This document shows, one piece after another, positions 6,986-12,996 of a DNA stretch of 12,996 nt (positions are counted from its first letter, which is position 1; each line of letters begins with the position of its first letter). Made by a program: the position numbers and the translations under genes. The notes below the pieces were generated by a model that saw only the letters and a program-made list of their open reading frames with translations, made no database searches and was not told the DNA's origin. Origin of the DNA: JBAXLO01 sp037134755. GTDB lineage: Bacteria; Bacteroidota; Bacteroidia; Bacteroidales; JACABE01. The stretch spans positions 1 through 12,996 of the forward strand of contig JBAXLO010000133.1 in assembly GCA_037134755.1 (NCBI GenBank). The letters are read 5' to 3'.

Positions 6986-7670
6986 ATTTAATCTTTTTTA
7001 AAAATACCGGTTCTTTCTTTTTAAAATCTTTTAATGTTTCTGTTCCATCACAAAAAATATGTTTATGTTTAGTCATGCCTAGCTTCTTAATAATAACATT
7101 ATTTTCCTGTATCTTGCAAATAGAAACGTATTGTTTGTGTTCTTGAAAATGTATTTCATTATCTCCCCAATACCCTTTAAAAAATAACATTTCAGTATCA
7201 TATTTATTAAATTTCCAATCAGAAAGTTCATTGATATCAATAATAGGTTGAAATGAAACATAAGGAATTATTTTAATTTTGAAGAGAGTTCCTTTAAACC
7301 CCGAACCACCTCCACTGTTATTCAAAGTTAAATAATAATTATTTGATCCAGATTTTGTGAGATCACCGATTTGATTATATTTAAATGTACTTTTATATAA
7401 AGTATCATGATTTGAATTGTCGACAATTTGAGCATTAATGACAGTAATCCAATTATATTCAATAGATTTTTGCTTATCGTGAGTTAGTATTAATTGATAG
7501 ATTTTATTATTGATAGTTAGCATAAATGTAGTGTCATCTCCATATTCAAAAATATCATTATTATATGGTCTATAATCGGCTGATTTATCTACGTCTTTAT
7601 CATTATTTCCGCAACTAATAAATAGCAATACTATTAAATCACAGATTAATACAAACTTAATTGTTTTCAT
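6969..7670 (-). CDS. Uncharacterised lipoprotein, paralogue of the 7910-8626 gene
   Basis: The frame is open from an ATG at 7721, but the ATG at 7668-7670 is the better start. It begins a normal lipoprotein signal (MKTIKFVLICDLIVLLFISC, lipidated Cys20) that matches the paralogue residue for residue in layout, and the promoter at 7693-7721 lies upstream of it. That gives 233 residues. Sections shared with the paralogue include VDNSxHDTLY, a glycine-rich SGGGSGFKGTLFKIKI, the KKLGMTKHKH region and the end KKIKWEDYE. No enzyme motif is apparent; the mature protein looks like an all-beta envelope protein. A separate promoter suggests it can be expressed independently of the paralogue. It is convergent with rfaE2, with only 5 nt between the stop codons. 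Confidence 0.75.
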   Translation of the reverse strand: MKTIKFVLICDLIVLLFISCGNNDKDVDKSADYRPYNNDIFEYGDDTTFMLTINNKIYQLILTHDKQKSIEYNWITVINAQIVDNSNHDTLYKSTFKYNQIGDLTKSGSNNYYLTLNNSGGGSGFKGTLFKIKIIPYVSFQPIIDINELSDWKFNKYDTEMLFFKGYWGDNEIHFQEHKQYVSICKIQENNVIIKKLGMTKHKHIFCDGTETLKDFKKKEPVFLKKIKWEDYE

Positions 7671-7692
7671 AACATTTTGTAATATTAAGATG

Positions 7693-7732
7693 TAAAAGTA
7701 CACATTAATCCGTTCCCTCAATTTTATTTAAC
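7693..7732 (-). promoter_or_regulatory. Promoter of the distal lipoprotein gene
   Basis: On the minus strand GTTAAATAAAATTG (7732-7719) ends in a TTG -33 element. After exactly 18 bp comes TACTTTTA (7700-7693), one base off TAnnTTTG. The start site would fall near 7688, giving a leader of about 20 nt. The same 14-bp block with the same 18-bp spacing precedes the OmpA-domain gene, which supports both as real promoters. Confidence 0.7.
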
Positions 7733-7780
7733 GCAAAAACTTTTCTTTTTAATTAAAATTATCTTTGATATCGTTAATAA

Positions 7781-7866
7781 TTATTTCGGAGGAGTACTTT
7801 TTTAACGAGAACGTCCCCACGACTTCGATGTGCCATACTTTTTTAACGAGTACCTCCTCCAAATAA
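7781..7866. repeat. 86-bp imperfect inverted repeat with an internal 15-bp direct repeat
   Basis: The outer arms TTATTTCGGAGGAGTAC (7781-7797) and GTACCTCCTCCAAATAA (7850-7866) are inverted copies: 16 pairs with one bulged base on each side. Just inside and overlapping them, TACTTTTTTAACGAG occurs twice in direct orientation (7795-7809 and 7836-7850, 41 bp apart). The centre (about 7810-7835) is GC-richer than the flanks. There is no ORF in it. It lies between the two lipoprotein paralogues, 44 nt after one stop and about 50 bp before the promoter of the other. It may be a terminator/insulator or a small non-autonomous (MITE-like) element. Confidence 0.75.
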
Positions 7867-7909
7867 CATTAACAGCTTATATTGTTTTATTTACCTTATC
7901 AACGAAAAT

Positions 7910-8626
7910 TTACTCATTATAATCTTCCCATTTAATTTCCTTCGATATAACCGGTTCTTTCCTTTTAAAATCATTTATAGTTTCAACATCATCTATAAAA
8001 TCATGTTTGCGTCGGGTCATCCCCAGCTTTTTAACAGTAACATTATTCTCCAGGATTTTATAAATAGATATATTTTGCCGGTGTGCTTCAAAGTGCGATT
8101 CAGGCGGTTTGCTATTGAAATCCCATTTACCATCAAACAATATTAATTCATTACCATACTTATTAAATATCCAATACGAAAGCTCACCAAGTTCAAGGAT
8201 GGGTTGGAAAACTACTTTAGGAGTTATCTTAATCTTAAAAAGAGTACCCGAATATCCCGAACCACCGCCACTACTTATCAAGGATATGAAGTAATTATTA
8301 TTCGCTGTTTTAGTAAAATCCCCAACCTCATTATAGTTAACAATTTTATTATACAAGGTATCATGAGTTGAATTATCTACAATACTAACACTAATTGTTG
8401 AGTCCATATCATCTTCCGATTCATGAAGTTCGGTATGTTTAAATATAAGTTGATAGGTTTTATCCCCGATTTCTATCTTATATATTGTATCATCACCAAT
8501 ATCCGATTTATAAGTTTTAGATTTAGTTAGCAGCCCTGATTTATTGGTAGCCTTACCTTTGTGTCCGCAATTAATAAAAAGTATAATTACTAAACTACAA
8601 ATTAAAAGATTCTTAAGTGTTTTCAT
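7910..8626 (-). CDS. Uncharacterised lipoprotein, paralogue of the 6969-7670 gene
   Basis: This 238-residue protein starts with a signal peptide (MKTLKNLLICSLVIILFINC) whose lipidated Cys20 is preceded by an atypical Asn at -1. It can be aligned with the downstream protein over almost its whole length. Landmarks are IGDDTIYKIEIGDKTYQLIF, SIVDNSTHDTLY, SSGGGSGYSGTLFKIKI, VVFQPILELGELSYW, VKKLGMTRRKHDF and EIKWEDYN near the end. By eye roughly half of the aligned residues agree, so the pair arose by an old tandem duplication. No known domain or active site is recognised. The gene starts 30 nt after the OmpA-domain gene with no promoter visible in between, so the two are probably one transcript, which suggests a joint envelope function. 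Confidence 0.78.
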   Translation of the reverse strand: MKTLKNLLICSLVIILFINCGHKGKATNKSGLLTKSKTYKSDIGDDTIYKIEIGDKTYQLIFKHTELHESEDDMDSTISVSIVDNSTHDTLYNKIVNYNEVGDFTKTANNNYFISLISSGGGSGYSGTLFKIKITPKVVFQPILELGELSYWIFNKYGNELILFDGKWDFNSKPPESHFEAHRQNISIYKILENNVTVKKLGMTRRKHDFIDDVETINDFKRKEPVISKEIKWEDYNE

Positions 8627-8656
8627 TTTATTTTCTTTTTTTAAACCAATTTTTAA

Positions 8657-10030
8657 TTAAGATTTGGTTTTCTTTACCAAAAATTCAGGTCTGATTATAT
8701 ATTTACGATATCTATCTCGTTTGGCAATCGGAAATATCCCGAATCTATATCCAATGTGTTTATTTTCAATTTTACCACATCTTGAGAACATTGTTCTTTT
8801 GGGTAAATCGTTTAATGGTTGTTCCTGCAACAGTAAAGTGTCACCTTTGTCATCAATTATAGTTGCCAATACGGTTTTTGCACCTTTCCAGCAAGGTATT
8901 TCCGTTACAACTTTATTTACTCTTCTTTCAGGTTTTATGTTTATTACAGTTGTCGGACATTCAAAAGTCACTTTAACTGAAACGATCTTATAAGGTTTCT
9001 TTATCTTGAATTTTAACTTAGGTCCTTTAACCTTACAATCGCAATTTTTCCAGTAGTTTGGGCAATACATATCAAATTGATAGTAAGACTTTCCTTTAAC
9101 TTTTATAATCTTCACCTCCGATTTTTTGCTTTTATTATCATACCAAGAACCATTTGTAGTTATATCAAAAACTCTGGCATTTCGTCCACAATAATCACAT
9201 TCATTATCTTCAGGCACAGGAAAACGTACCTTTACAGGGATTTTAAAACAATCTCTTTTGGTACAGCCCGGCTTCAAAATTACTTTTAACATTCCGCAAC
9301 TCGAAATAGGAATACCATTGTTATCCATAAGCGAAATTCCATTAGCAAGAATGCTTTGAGGATTATTAGTTTCGATATATTCTAAGCAATCTTTTAGCTC
9401 AAGATATTCGTTACGATTAAAAACTAAACTTGTGCCTTGCGGCAAATAAATAGTTGTATCTAAATTAATGGTGTCTTTTACAATCAATGGTTTAATTATA
9501 GAATCGTGCTTCGGTAGAACTTTATGTTTTATGTAAATAAAAATATCAACTCTTCTATTTTTCTGCTTCCCTTCGTCATTATCATTTGAAGCTATAGGTT
9601 TATCTTCTCCAAAATAATTAGTCAAGATAAAACTCTTGTTAACACCTATTTCAACAAAATAATTCTTGACAGTTTCGGCTCTATTCAACGATAATTTCAT
9701 ATTATACAAACTATCGGCAGTATTATCTGTATTGCCATTAACAACAACCCTATATATGTCAGCAACAGCTAACGTATCTGTAATTTTGTTTAGCGTTTGA
9801 TAACCATCATCACGAATATCATATTTATTATTATCAAAATAAATACTTGTCTTAATTTTTTGAGTTTGCCCAAATATTATTAATGGAATAAAGAAAATCA
9901 AAGTAAACAAAACACTAAATTGTAGTTTTCTTTTGAAAGGTGATTGTTGTAAAACAACTTTATTTTTATCTGTATTGGATATATCTATATGACTTATCCA
10001 CATCTTATTAAAACTATTATTCTTCTTCAT
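8657..10030 (-). CDS. OmpA-domain envelope protein with cysteine-rich C-terminal half
   Basis: This 457-residue protein has a hydrophilic 35-residue N-terminal extension and a hydrophobic segment at about 38-54 (ending IIFGQTQ, a possible cleaved signal or an anchor). An OmpA-like peptidoglycan-binding domain follows at about 61-168. In that domain Asp102 (GNTDNT) and Arg117 (LSLNRAETV) match the pair that contacts diaminopimelate, and GEDKPIASND…NRRVDIFI is the usual end of the domain. The following 290 residues are not a family I recognise. They contain all 12 cysteines of the protein (215, 245, 256, 261, 278, 281, 323, 330, 332, 358, 380, 418), which suggests disulphides or metal binding outside the cytoplasm. 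The OmpA domain sits near the N-terminus rather than at the end as is usual. It heads a probable transcript with the lipoprotein gene downstream. Confidence 0.82.
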   Translation of the reverse strand: MKKNNSFNKMWISHIDISNTDKNKVVLQQSPFKRKLQFSVLFTLIFFIPLIIFGQTQKIKTSIYFDNNKYDIRDDGYQTLNKITDTLAVADIYRVVVNGNTDNTADSLYNMKLSLNRAETVKNYFVEIGVNKSFILTNYFGEDKPIASNDNDEGKQKNRRVDIFIYIKHKVLPKHDSIIKPLIVKDTINLDTTIYLPQGTSLVFNRNEYLELKDCLEYIETNNPQSILANGISLMDNNGIPISSCGMLKVILKPGCTKRDCFKIPVKVRFPVPEDNECDYCGRNARVFDITTNGSWYDNKSKKSEVKIIKVKGKSYYQFDMYCPNYWKNCDCKVKGPKLKFKIKKPYKIVSVKVTFECPTTVINIKPERRVNKVVTEIPCWKGAKTVLATIIDDKGDTLLLQEQPLNDLPKRTMFSRCGKIENKHIGYRFGIFPIAKRDRYRKYIIRPEFLVKKTKS

Positions 10031-10097
10031 CTCGAACTTATATTAAATTAGATTTATTCAAAATATTATGCTGAAATAAAAATTAAAAAGCACAATG

Positions 10098-10137
10098 CAA
10101 ACTTAAACATTTAATCAATACCACAATTTTATTTAAC
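10098..10137 (-). promoter_or_regulatory. Promoter of the OmpA-domain gene
   Basis: On the minus strand GTTAAATAAAATTG (10137-10124) ends in TTG, followed after 18 bp by TAAGTTTG (10105-10098), a perfect TAnnTTTG. The expected leader is about 60 nt. The 14-bp block and spacing are identical to the promoter at 7693-7732. The rest of the 10031-10269 divergent gap is AT-rich; apart from the promoter on the other strand nothing else was recognised there. Confidence 0.78.
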
Positions 10138-10236
10138 ACAAAACATTTTGATCATTATAAAATAAATTCGCCAACTTAACGCTTATTAATAAAACGCTAA
10201 ATACTATTTATTATATCAATATTAAAGAAAAAAACA

Positions 10237-10244
10237 TAACTTTG
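10237..10244 (+). promoter_or_regulatory. -7 element of the flippase gene
   Basis: TAACTTTG matches TAnnTTTG and is followed by CACC; it lies 25 nt before the TTG start at 10270, giving a leader of about 20 nt. No TTG is present at the -33 distance. Confidence 0.6.
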
Positions 10245-10269
10245 CACCTTATTAATAGCTATAAGAATA

Positions 10270-11781
10270 TTGAATCCGCTTAAGAAACTTGCAGGGCAAA
10301 CAGCCATTTACGGACTACCTACTATCATAGGGCGGCTACTTAGCTATTTGTTGGTTCCGCTCTATACCAGAGTGTTCTCGCCGGCTGAGTACGGAGTAGT
10401 TACCGAGTTATACGCTTACGTCGCTTTCCTTATGGTAATCTTAACTTACGGAATGGAAACCGCTTTCTTCCGCTTTTCGCAAAAAGAAACGGATAAAGAA
10501 GGAGTTTACAGTACCTCTATATTATCTTTAGTGGTAAGTTCTGTATTGTTTATTGCACTTTCGTGGATGTTTTCAACTTCTATCGCGTCAGCTTTGGGAT
10601 ATGCTAACCATAGTGAATACATTGTTTGGTTTGCCTTGATATTAGGGCTGGATGCCTTAACAGCAGTTCCTTTTGCACGTTTAAGAGAACTAAACAAAGC
10701 CAAACGTTTTGCATTCCTGAAATCAGTAAATATTGTTGCACAGATAGGATTTAACATCTTCTTTATCATCTTTTGTCCTTATATAATTAAGCATTTCGAC
10801 AACTCTTTTGTAGGAAGTATTATCAACATCTTTTATAAAAAAGAAATTGGTGTAGGTTATATTTTTATCTCCAATTTGCTTGCAAGTATATTGACATTAG
10901 CAATGTTGGTTCCTGAAATTATTAATATAAAGTTTCAATTCAAAAAGCTATTATGGAAACAAATGCTTAAATACGCATTGCCTATAATGGTGTGGGGAAT
11001 GGCAGGCATTGTCAACGAAACCTTCGATAGGATATTGTTAAAACATTTGATAAAAACCGGAGATGCAATGTCGCAACTGGGGATATACGGTGCATGTTAT
11101 AAAGTATCGATACTGATGACTTTATTTATACAAACATTCCGTTTTGCTGCCGAACCTTTCTTCTTTTCAAACGCTCAAAACAAAGATGCAAAGCAAATAT
11201 ATGCCGATGTGATGAAATATTTTATCATTGTGTGCGCCTTTATTTTCCTTGCGGTGATGATGTATATTGATGTAATTATTCTTTTTGTTGGCAAAGACTT
11301 CAGAATCGGGGCACCGGTAATACCTATATTATTATTAGCTAACCTATGTCTGGGAGTGTTTTACAACTTATCTATCTGGTACAAGCTCACCGACCAAACC
11401 ATGTACGGAGCTTACATAGCAACCTTCGGAGCTGTTGTAACTTTAGTGCTTAACTTTATATTAGTGCCGATAATGGGATATATGGGTGCAGCCTGGGCTA
11501 CATTGATATGTTACTTCTTAATAATGCTGGTGTCATACATCTTAGGACAAAAACATTATCCTATTAACTATGATCTTAAAAGAATAATGACTTATCTGGG
11601 AATTGCTTTGGGACTTTATTTTATAAGCGAAATATTAAAGATAGAAACCAAATCAATCAAACTTATAATAAACACTATATTTGTTATAATATATTTAGTG
11701 AGTGTTTTTACTTTTGAAAAGAGAAAACAAGCTCCACCACCTAAACCTATTAGTACTAATCGTTGGAATAAGTATAAGTAA
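10270..11781 (+). CDS. Wzx/PST-type polysaccharide (oligosaccharide) flippase
   Basis: This 503-residue polytopic inner-membrane protein of the MOP superfamily would move lipid-linked sugar repeat units across the membrane for surface polysaccharide or LPS assembly. The N-terminus shows the family pattern LAGQTAIYGLPTIIGRLLSY followed by LLVPLYTRVFSPAEYG (27-42). Hydrophobic segments repeat along the chain (for example 43-60, 83-100, 118-133, 152-172, 196-216, 317-340, 348-366, 383-400, 406-425, 441-455, 466-480), consistent with 12-14 helices. The polar, proline-rich tail (PPPKPISTNRW) is cytoplasmic. The start is TTG at 10270, chosen because the sequence aligns from MNPLKKLAGQTA and a promoter lies just upstream. 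No glycosyltransferases or a polymerase are adjacent, so its substrate is unknown. Confidence 0.9.
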   Translation: MNPLKKLAGQTAIYGLPTIIGRLLSYLLVPLYTRVFSPAEYGVVTELYAYVAFLMVILTYGMETAFFRFSQKETDKEGVYSTSILSLVVSSVLFIALSWMFSTSIASALGYANHSEYIVWFALILGLDALTAVPFARLRELNKAKRFAFLKSVNIVAQIGFNIFFIIFCPYIIKHFDNSFVGSIINIFYKKEIGVGYIFISNLLASILTLAMLVPEIINIKFQFKKLLWKQMLKYALPIMVWGMAGIVNETFDRILLKHLIKTGDAMSQLGIYGACYKVSILMTLFIQTFRFAAEPFFFSNAQNKDAKQIYADVMKYFIIVCAFIFLAVMMYIDVIILFVGKDFRIGAPVIPILLLANLCLGVFYNLSIWYKLTDQTMYGAYIATFGAVVTLVLNFILVPIMGYMGAAWATLICYFLIMLVSYILGQKHYPINYDLKRIMTYLGIALGLYFISEILKIETKSIKLIINTIFVIIYLVSVFTFEKRKQAPPPKPISTNRWNKYK

Positions 11782-11812
11782 GAGCTGAACCGTCTCGACT
11801 CTAATAAACTTC

Positions 11813-11833
11813 CTGACAGATTCCTCCTGTCAG
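11813..11833. terminator. Hairpin between convergent flippase and hydrolase genes
   Basis: CTGACAG (11813-11819) and CTGTCAG (11827-11833) form a perfect 7-bp stem with a 7-nt loop in the 52-bp gap between the two convergent stops. It abuts the hydrolase stop (11834-11836). The T-rich tail is poor on both strands, so it is a weak or bidirectional terminator at best. Confidence 0.5.
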
Positions 11834-12688
11834 TTATAAAGTACCATTGATAAAATCACTCAAACTAAATACTTCTTTAACTTTAACACCTTTATCGGTT
11901 TGGTGCAAAGTACAGCATTCGTTATAGGAATCATGCTCAAAAAACAATACATAATTATTTTCAATTGCTTCTTTATAAAAAGTTTCCTTTTCTTGAAGCG
12001 TTACTAATGGACGCACATCATAACTAGGGATATAAGGCAAGGCCACGTGACCGGTAAAGGCAAGTAAATCGCCCATAAAAACCACTGTTCTTCCATGATA
12101 ATTAACAAATGGTATCACCTGTGCTTCGGTATGTCCGTAGTAAAACTTTACACTTACATTAGGCAATATTTCCCCTTCGTTCTCAAGTAGTTTTAACTGT
12201 CCGCCTTCTTTAATGGGCAGTATGTTCTCTTTTAAAAACGACGCCGCTTCCCTCCTATTCGGATTGATTGCCCATTCCCAATGTTTACTACTTATATAAT
12301 AGGTAGCATTAGGAAATGTATATTCAAAGCCTGTTCGATCAGCATTGTATTTAACGGCTCCACCGCAATGGTCGAAATGAAGATGTGTGAGTATAACATC
12401 GGTAATATCCTCGGGCACAAAACCATTCGCGCCAAGCGACTTAATAATATCAGCATCTCCGTGCAAATGGTAAATACTTTTAAACTTTTCGTCCTGTTTA
12501 TCGCCCATACCTGTATCTATCAATATCTTTCTGTCGCCATCAACAATAAGGAGCGAGCGAATGATAGCTTCGCATAGATTGTTTTCGTCGGCGGGATATT
12601 GTTTCTGCCACAAAACCTTAGGCACTACTCCAAACATTGCCCCACCATCCAACTTTATAGATCCGGTTTCAATAGAAAATAACTGCAT
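11834..12688 (-). CDS. YtnP-like metallo-beta-lactamase-fold hydrolase
   Basis: This 284-residue zinc hydrolase carries the complete binuclear metal site: THLHFDHCGG with His102, His104, Asp106 and His107, then His186 (YGHTEAQ), Asp207 (FMGDLLAF) and His252 (FFEHDSY). The N-terminal LDGGAMFGVVPKVLW is closely similar, from memory, to Bacillus YtnP. YtnP is described as a probable lactonase of the AHL-lactonase branch. The fold supports hydrolysis of a lactone or ester, but quorum quenching cannot be concluded from this. There is no signal peptide, so it should be cytosolic. The ATG at 12688 is preceded by a 7-bp repeat array and a TAnnTTTG promoter. It is a single-gene unit convergent with the flippase. 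Confidence 0.88.
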   Translation of the reverse strand: MQLFSIETGSIKLDGGAMFGVVPKVLWQKQYPADENNLCEAIIRSLLIVDGDRKILIDTGMGDKQDEKFKSIYHLHGDADIIKSLGANGFVPEDITDVILTHLHFDHCGGAVKYNADRTGFEYTFPNATYYISSKHWEWAINPNRREAASFLKENILPIKEGGQLKLLENEGEILPNVSVKFYYGHTEAQVIPFVNYHGRTVVFMGDLLAFTGHVALPYIPSYDVRPLVTLQEKETFYKEAIENNYVLFFEHDSYNECCTLHQTDKGVKVKEVFSLSDFINGTL

Positions 12689-12693
12689 AAATC

Positions 12694-12721
12694 AATTAAT
12701 AATTAACAATTAACAATTAAT
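12694..12721. repeat. 7-bp tandem repeat in the hydrolase leader
   Basis: Four contiguous heptamers are present: AATTAAT, AATTAAC, AATTAAC, AATTAAT. They occupy nearly the whole stretch between the hydrolase start (12688) and its promoter. A change in copy number would move the promoter relative to the start codon by 7 nt per unit without changing the protein. Confidence 0.8.
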
Positions 12722-12733
12722 AATAAGAAAACT

Positions 12734-12741
12734 CAAAAGTA
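12734..12741 (-). promoter_or_regulatory. -7 element of the hydrolase gene
   Basis: On the minus strand TACTTTTG (12741-12734) is a perfect TAnnTTTG, 45 nt upstream of the ATG. At the 18-bp spacing used elsewhere in this window there is TTA in place of TTG. The rest of 12742-12899 is AT-rich with nothing recognised. Confidence 0.6.
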
Positions 12742-12899
12742 CAAATTATCATTTAATAATAAGAACAATGTTTTTAAATGATAAAGTACATCTTACAAAA
12801 CATATATTTGGGGTTAATGTTTGGAAAGAGAATATTAAATTAAGGTTATAATGAAATAAATATTAAAAGTTATTTATATATATATCATATAATTTCAGA

Positions 12900-12996
12900 C
12901 ATATAGCAGTTATTTGTATCAATGTTGCACTTATATACATACAAGTGACACATAGATGCATCCAAGTGTCACATATATACATACAAGTGATAGATG
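12900..12996. repeat. 21-bp-period tandem repeat running off the right edge
   Basis: CAAGTG recurs at 12942, 12963 and 12984, exactly 21 bp apart. The unit reads roughly CAAGTG-wCACATA-kATrCATm. The copy at 12921-12941 matches its neighbour at about 16 of 21 positions, and 12900-12920 is still weakly similar, so the array decays to the left. The last visible copy is cut by the window end. The units are contiguous with no unique spacers. Confidence 0.75.

Noticed and set aside
7671..7721. Longer N-terminus for the distal lipoprotein (start at 7721)
   Set aside because: It would bury the lipoprotein signal behind 17 residues, disagrees with the paralogue, and would place the start upstream of the promoter elements.
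8664..8993. Plus-strand ORF of 109 codons
   Set aside because: It is antisense to the OmpA-domain gene, has no promoter and no recognisable features; a shadow frame.
11834..12688. Quorum-quenching AHL lactonase
   Set aside because: The metal site and YtnP-like N-terminus support a lactonase-branch hydrolase, but nothing in the window shows the substrate.
12921..12996. Regularly spaced repeats at the right edge as a CRISPR array
   Set aside because: The 21-bp units are contiguous and similar along their whole length; there are no unique spacers and no cas genes.
12867..12996. Open frames on both strands through the 21-bp repeat as a repeat protein gene
   Set aside because: No ATG/GTG start with good context is present on the plus strand. 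The minus-strand frame stops at a TAA inside the array. Openness follows from a period divisible by three.

Overview
The window looks like chromosomal DNA from a Bacteroidota bacterium, probably a Bacteroidales-like or related lineage. The DNA is very AT-rich and Shine-Dalgarno sequences are essentially absent. Several genes are preceded by the Bacteroidota -7 element TAnnTTTG, in two or three cases with a TTG -33 element about 18 bp upstream. The gene content also fits: panC-panD followed by a UPF0104-type membrane protein, M14 peptidase and OmpA-like envelope proteins, and many small lipoproteins. No rRNA, tRNA, CRISPR array, transposase or phage gene was seen.

Layout. Positions 1-442 are non-coding and hold nested inverted repeats, a strong hairpin terminator and a 9-bp tandem repeat. 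From 443 to 3979 three genes lie on the minus strand: a methionine-type aminotransferase with its own promoter, a small lipoprotein, and a secreted M14 zinc carboxypeptidase (the last two probably co-transcribed). Divergently, 4140-6963 is a plus-strand run of panC, panD, a UPF0104/YbhN-like membrane protein and a stand-alone heptose-1-phosphate adenylyltransferase (RfaE2). It links pantothenate (CoA) synthesis with envelope/LPS functions. It ends in a convergent terminator that overlaps the stop codons of both facing genes.

From 6969 to 10030 there is a minus-strand envelope cluster. An OmpA-domain protein with an unusual 12-cysteine C-terminal half comes first, followed by two paralogous lipoproteins. 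The OmpA gene and the distal lipoprotein gene carry nearly identical promoters: a shared 14-bp -33 region with the same 18-bp spacing. Between the two lipoprotein genes lies an 86-bp imperfect inverted repeat that also contains a perfect 15-bp direct repeat. This cluster is the part of the window least explained by known families.

At 10270-11781 there is a Wzx/PST-type polysaccharide flippase on the plus strand. It converges on a YtnP-like metallo-beta-lactamase-fold hydrolase (11834-12688, minus strand). The right edge (12689-12996) is non-coding. It contains a 7-bp tandem repeat in the hydrolase leader, the hydrolase promoter, and a 21-bp-period tandem repeat that runs off the window. No single new defence or mobile system is evident. 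The best candidates for undescribed biology are the OmpA/lipoprotein cluster with its hairpin element, and the set of short tandem repeats.
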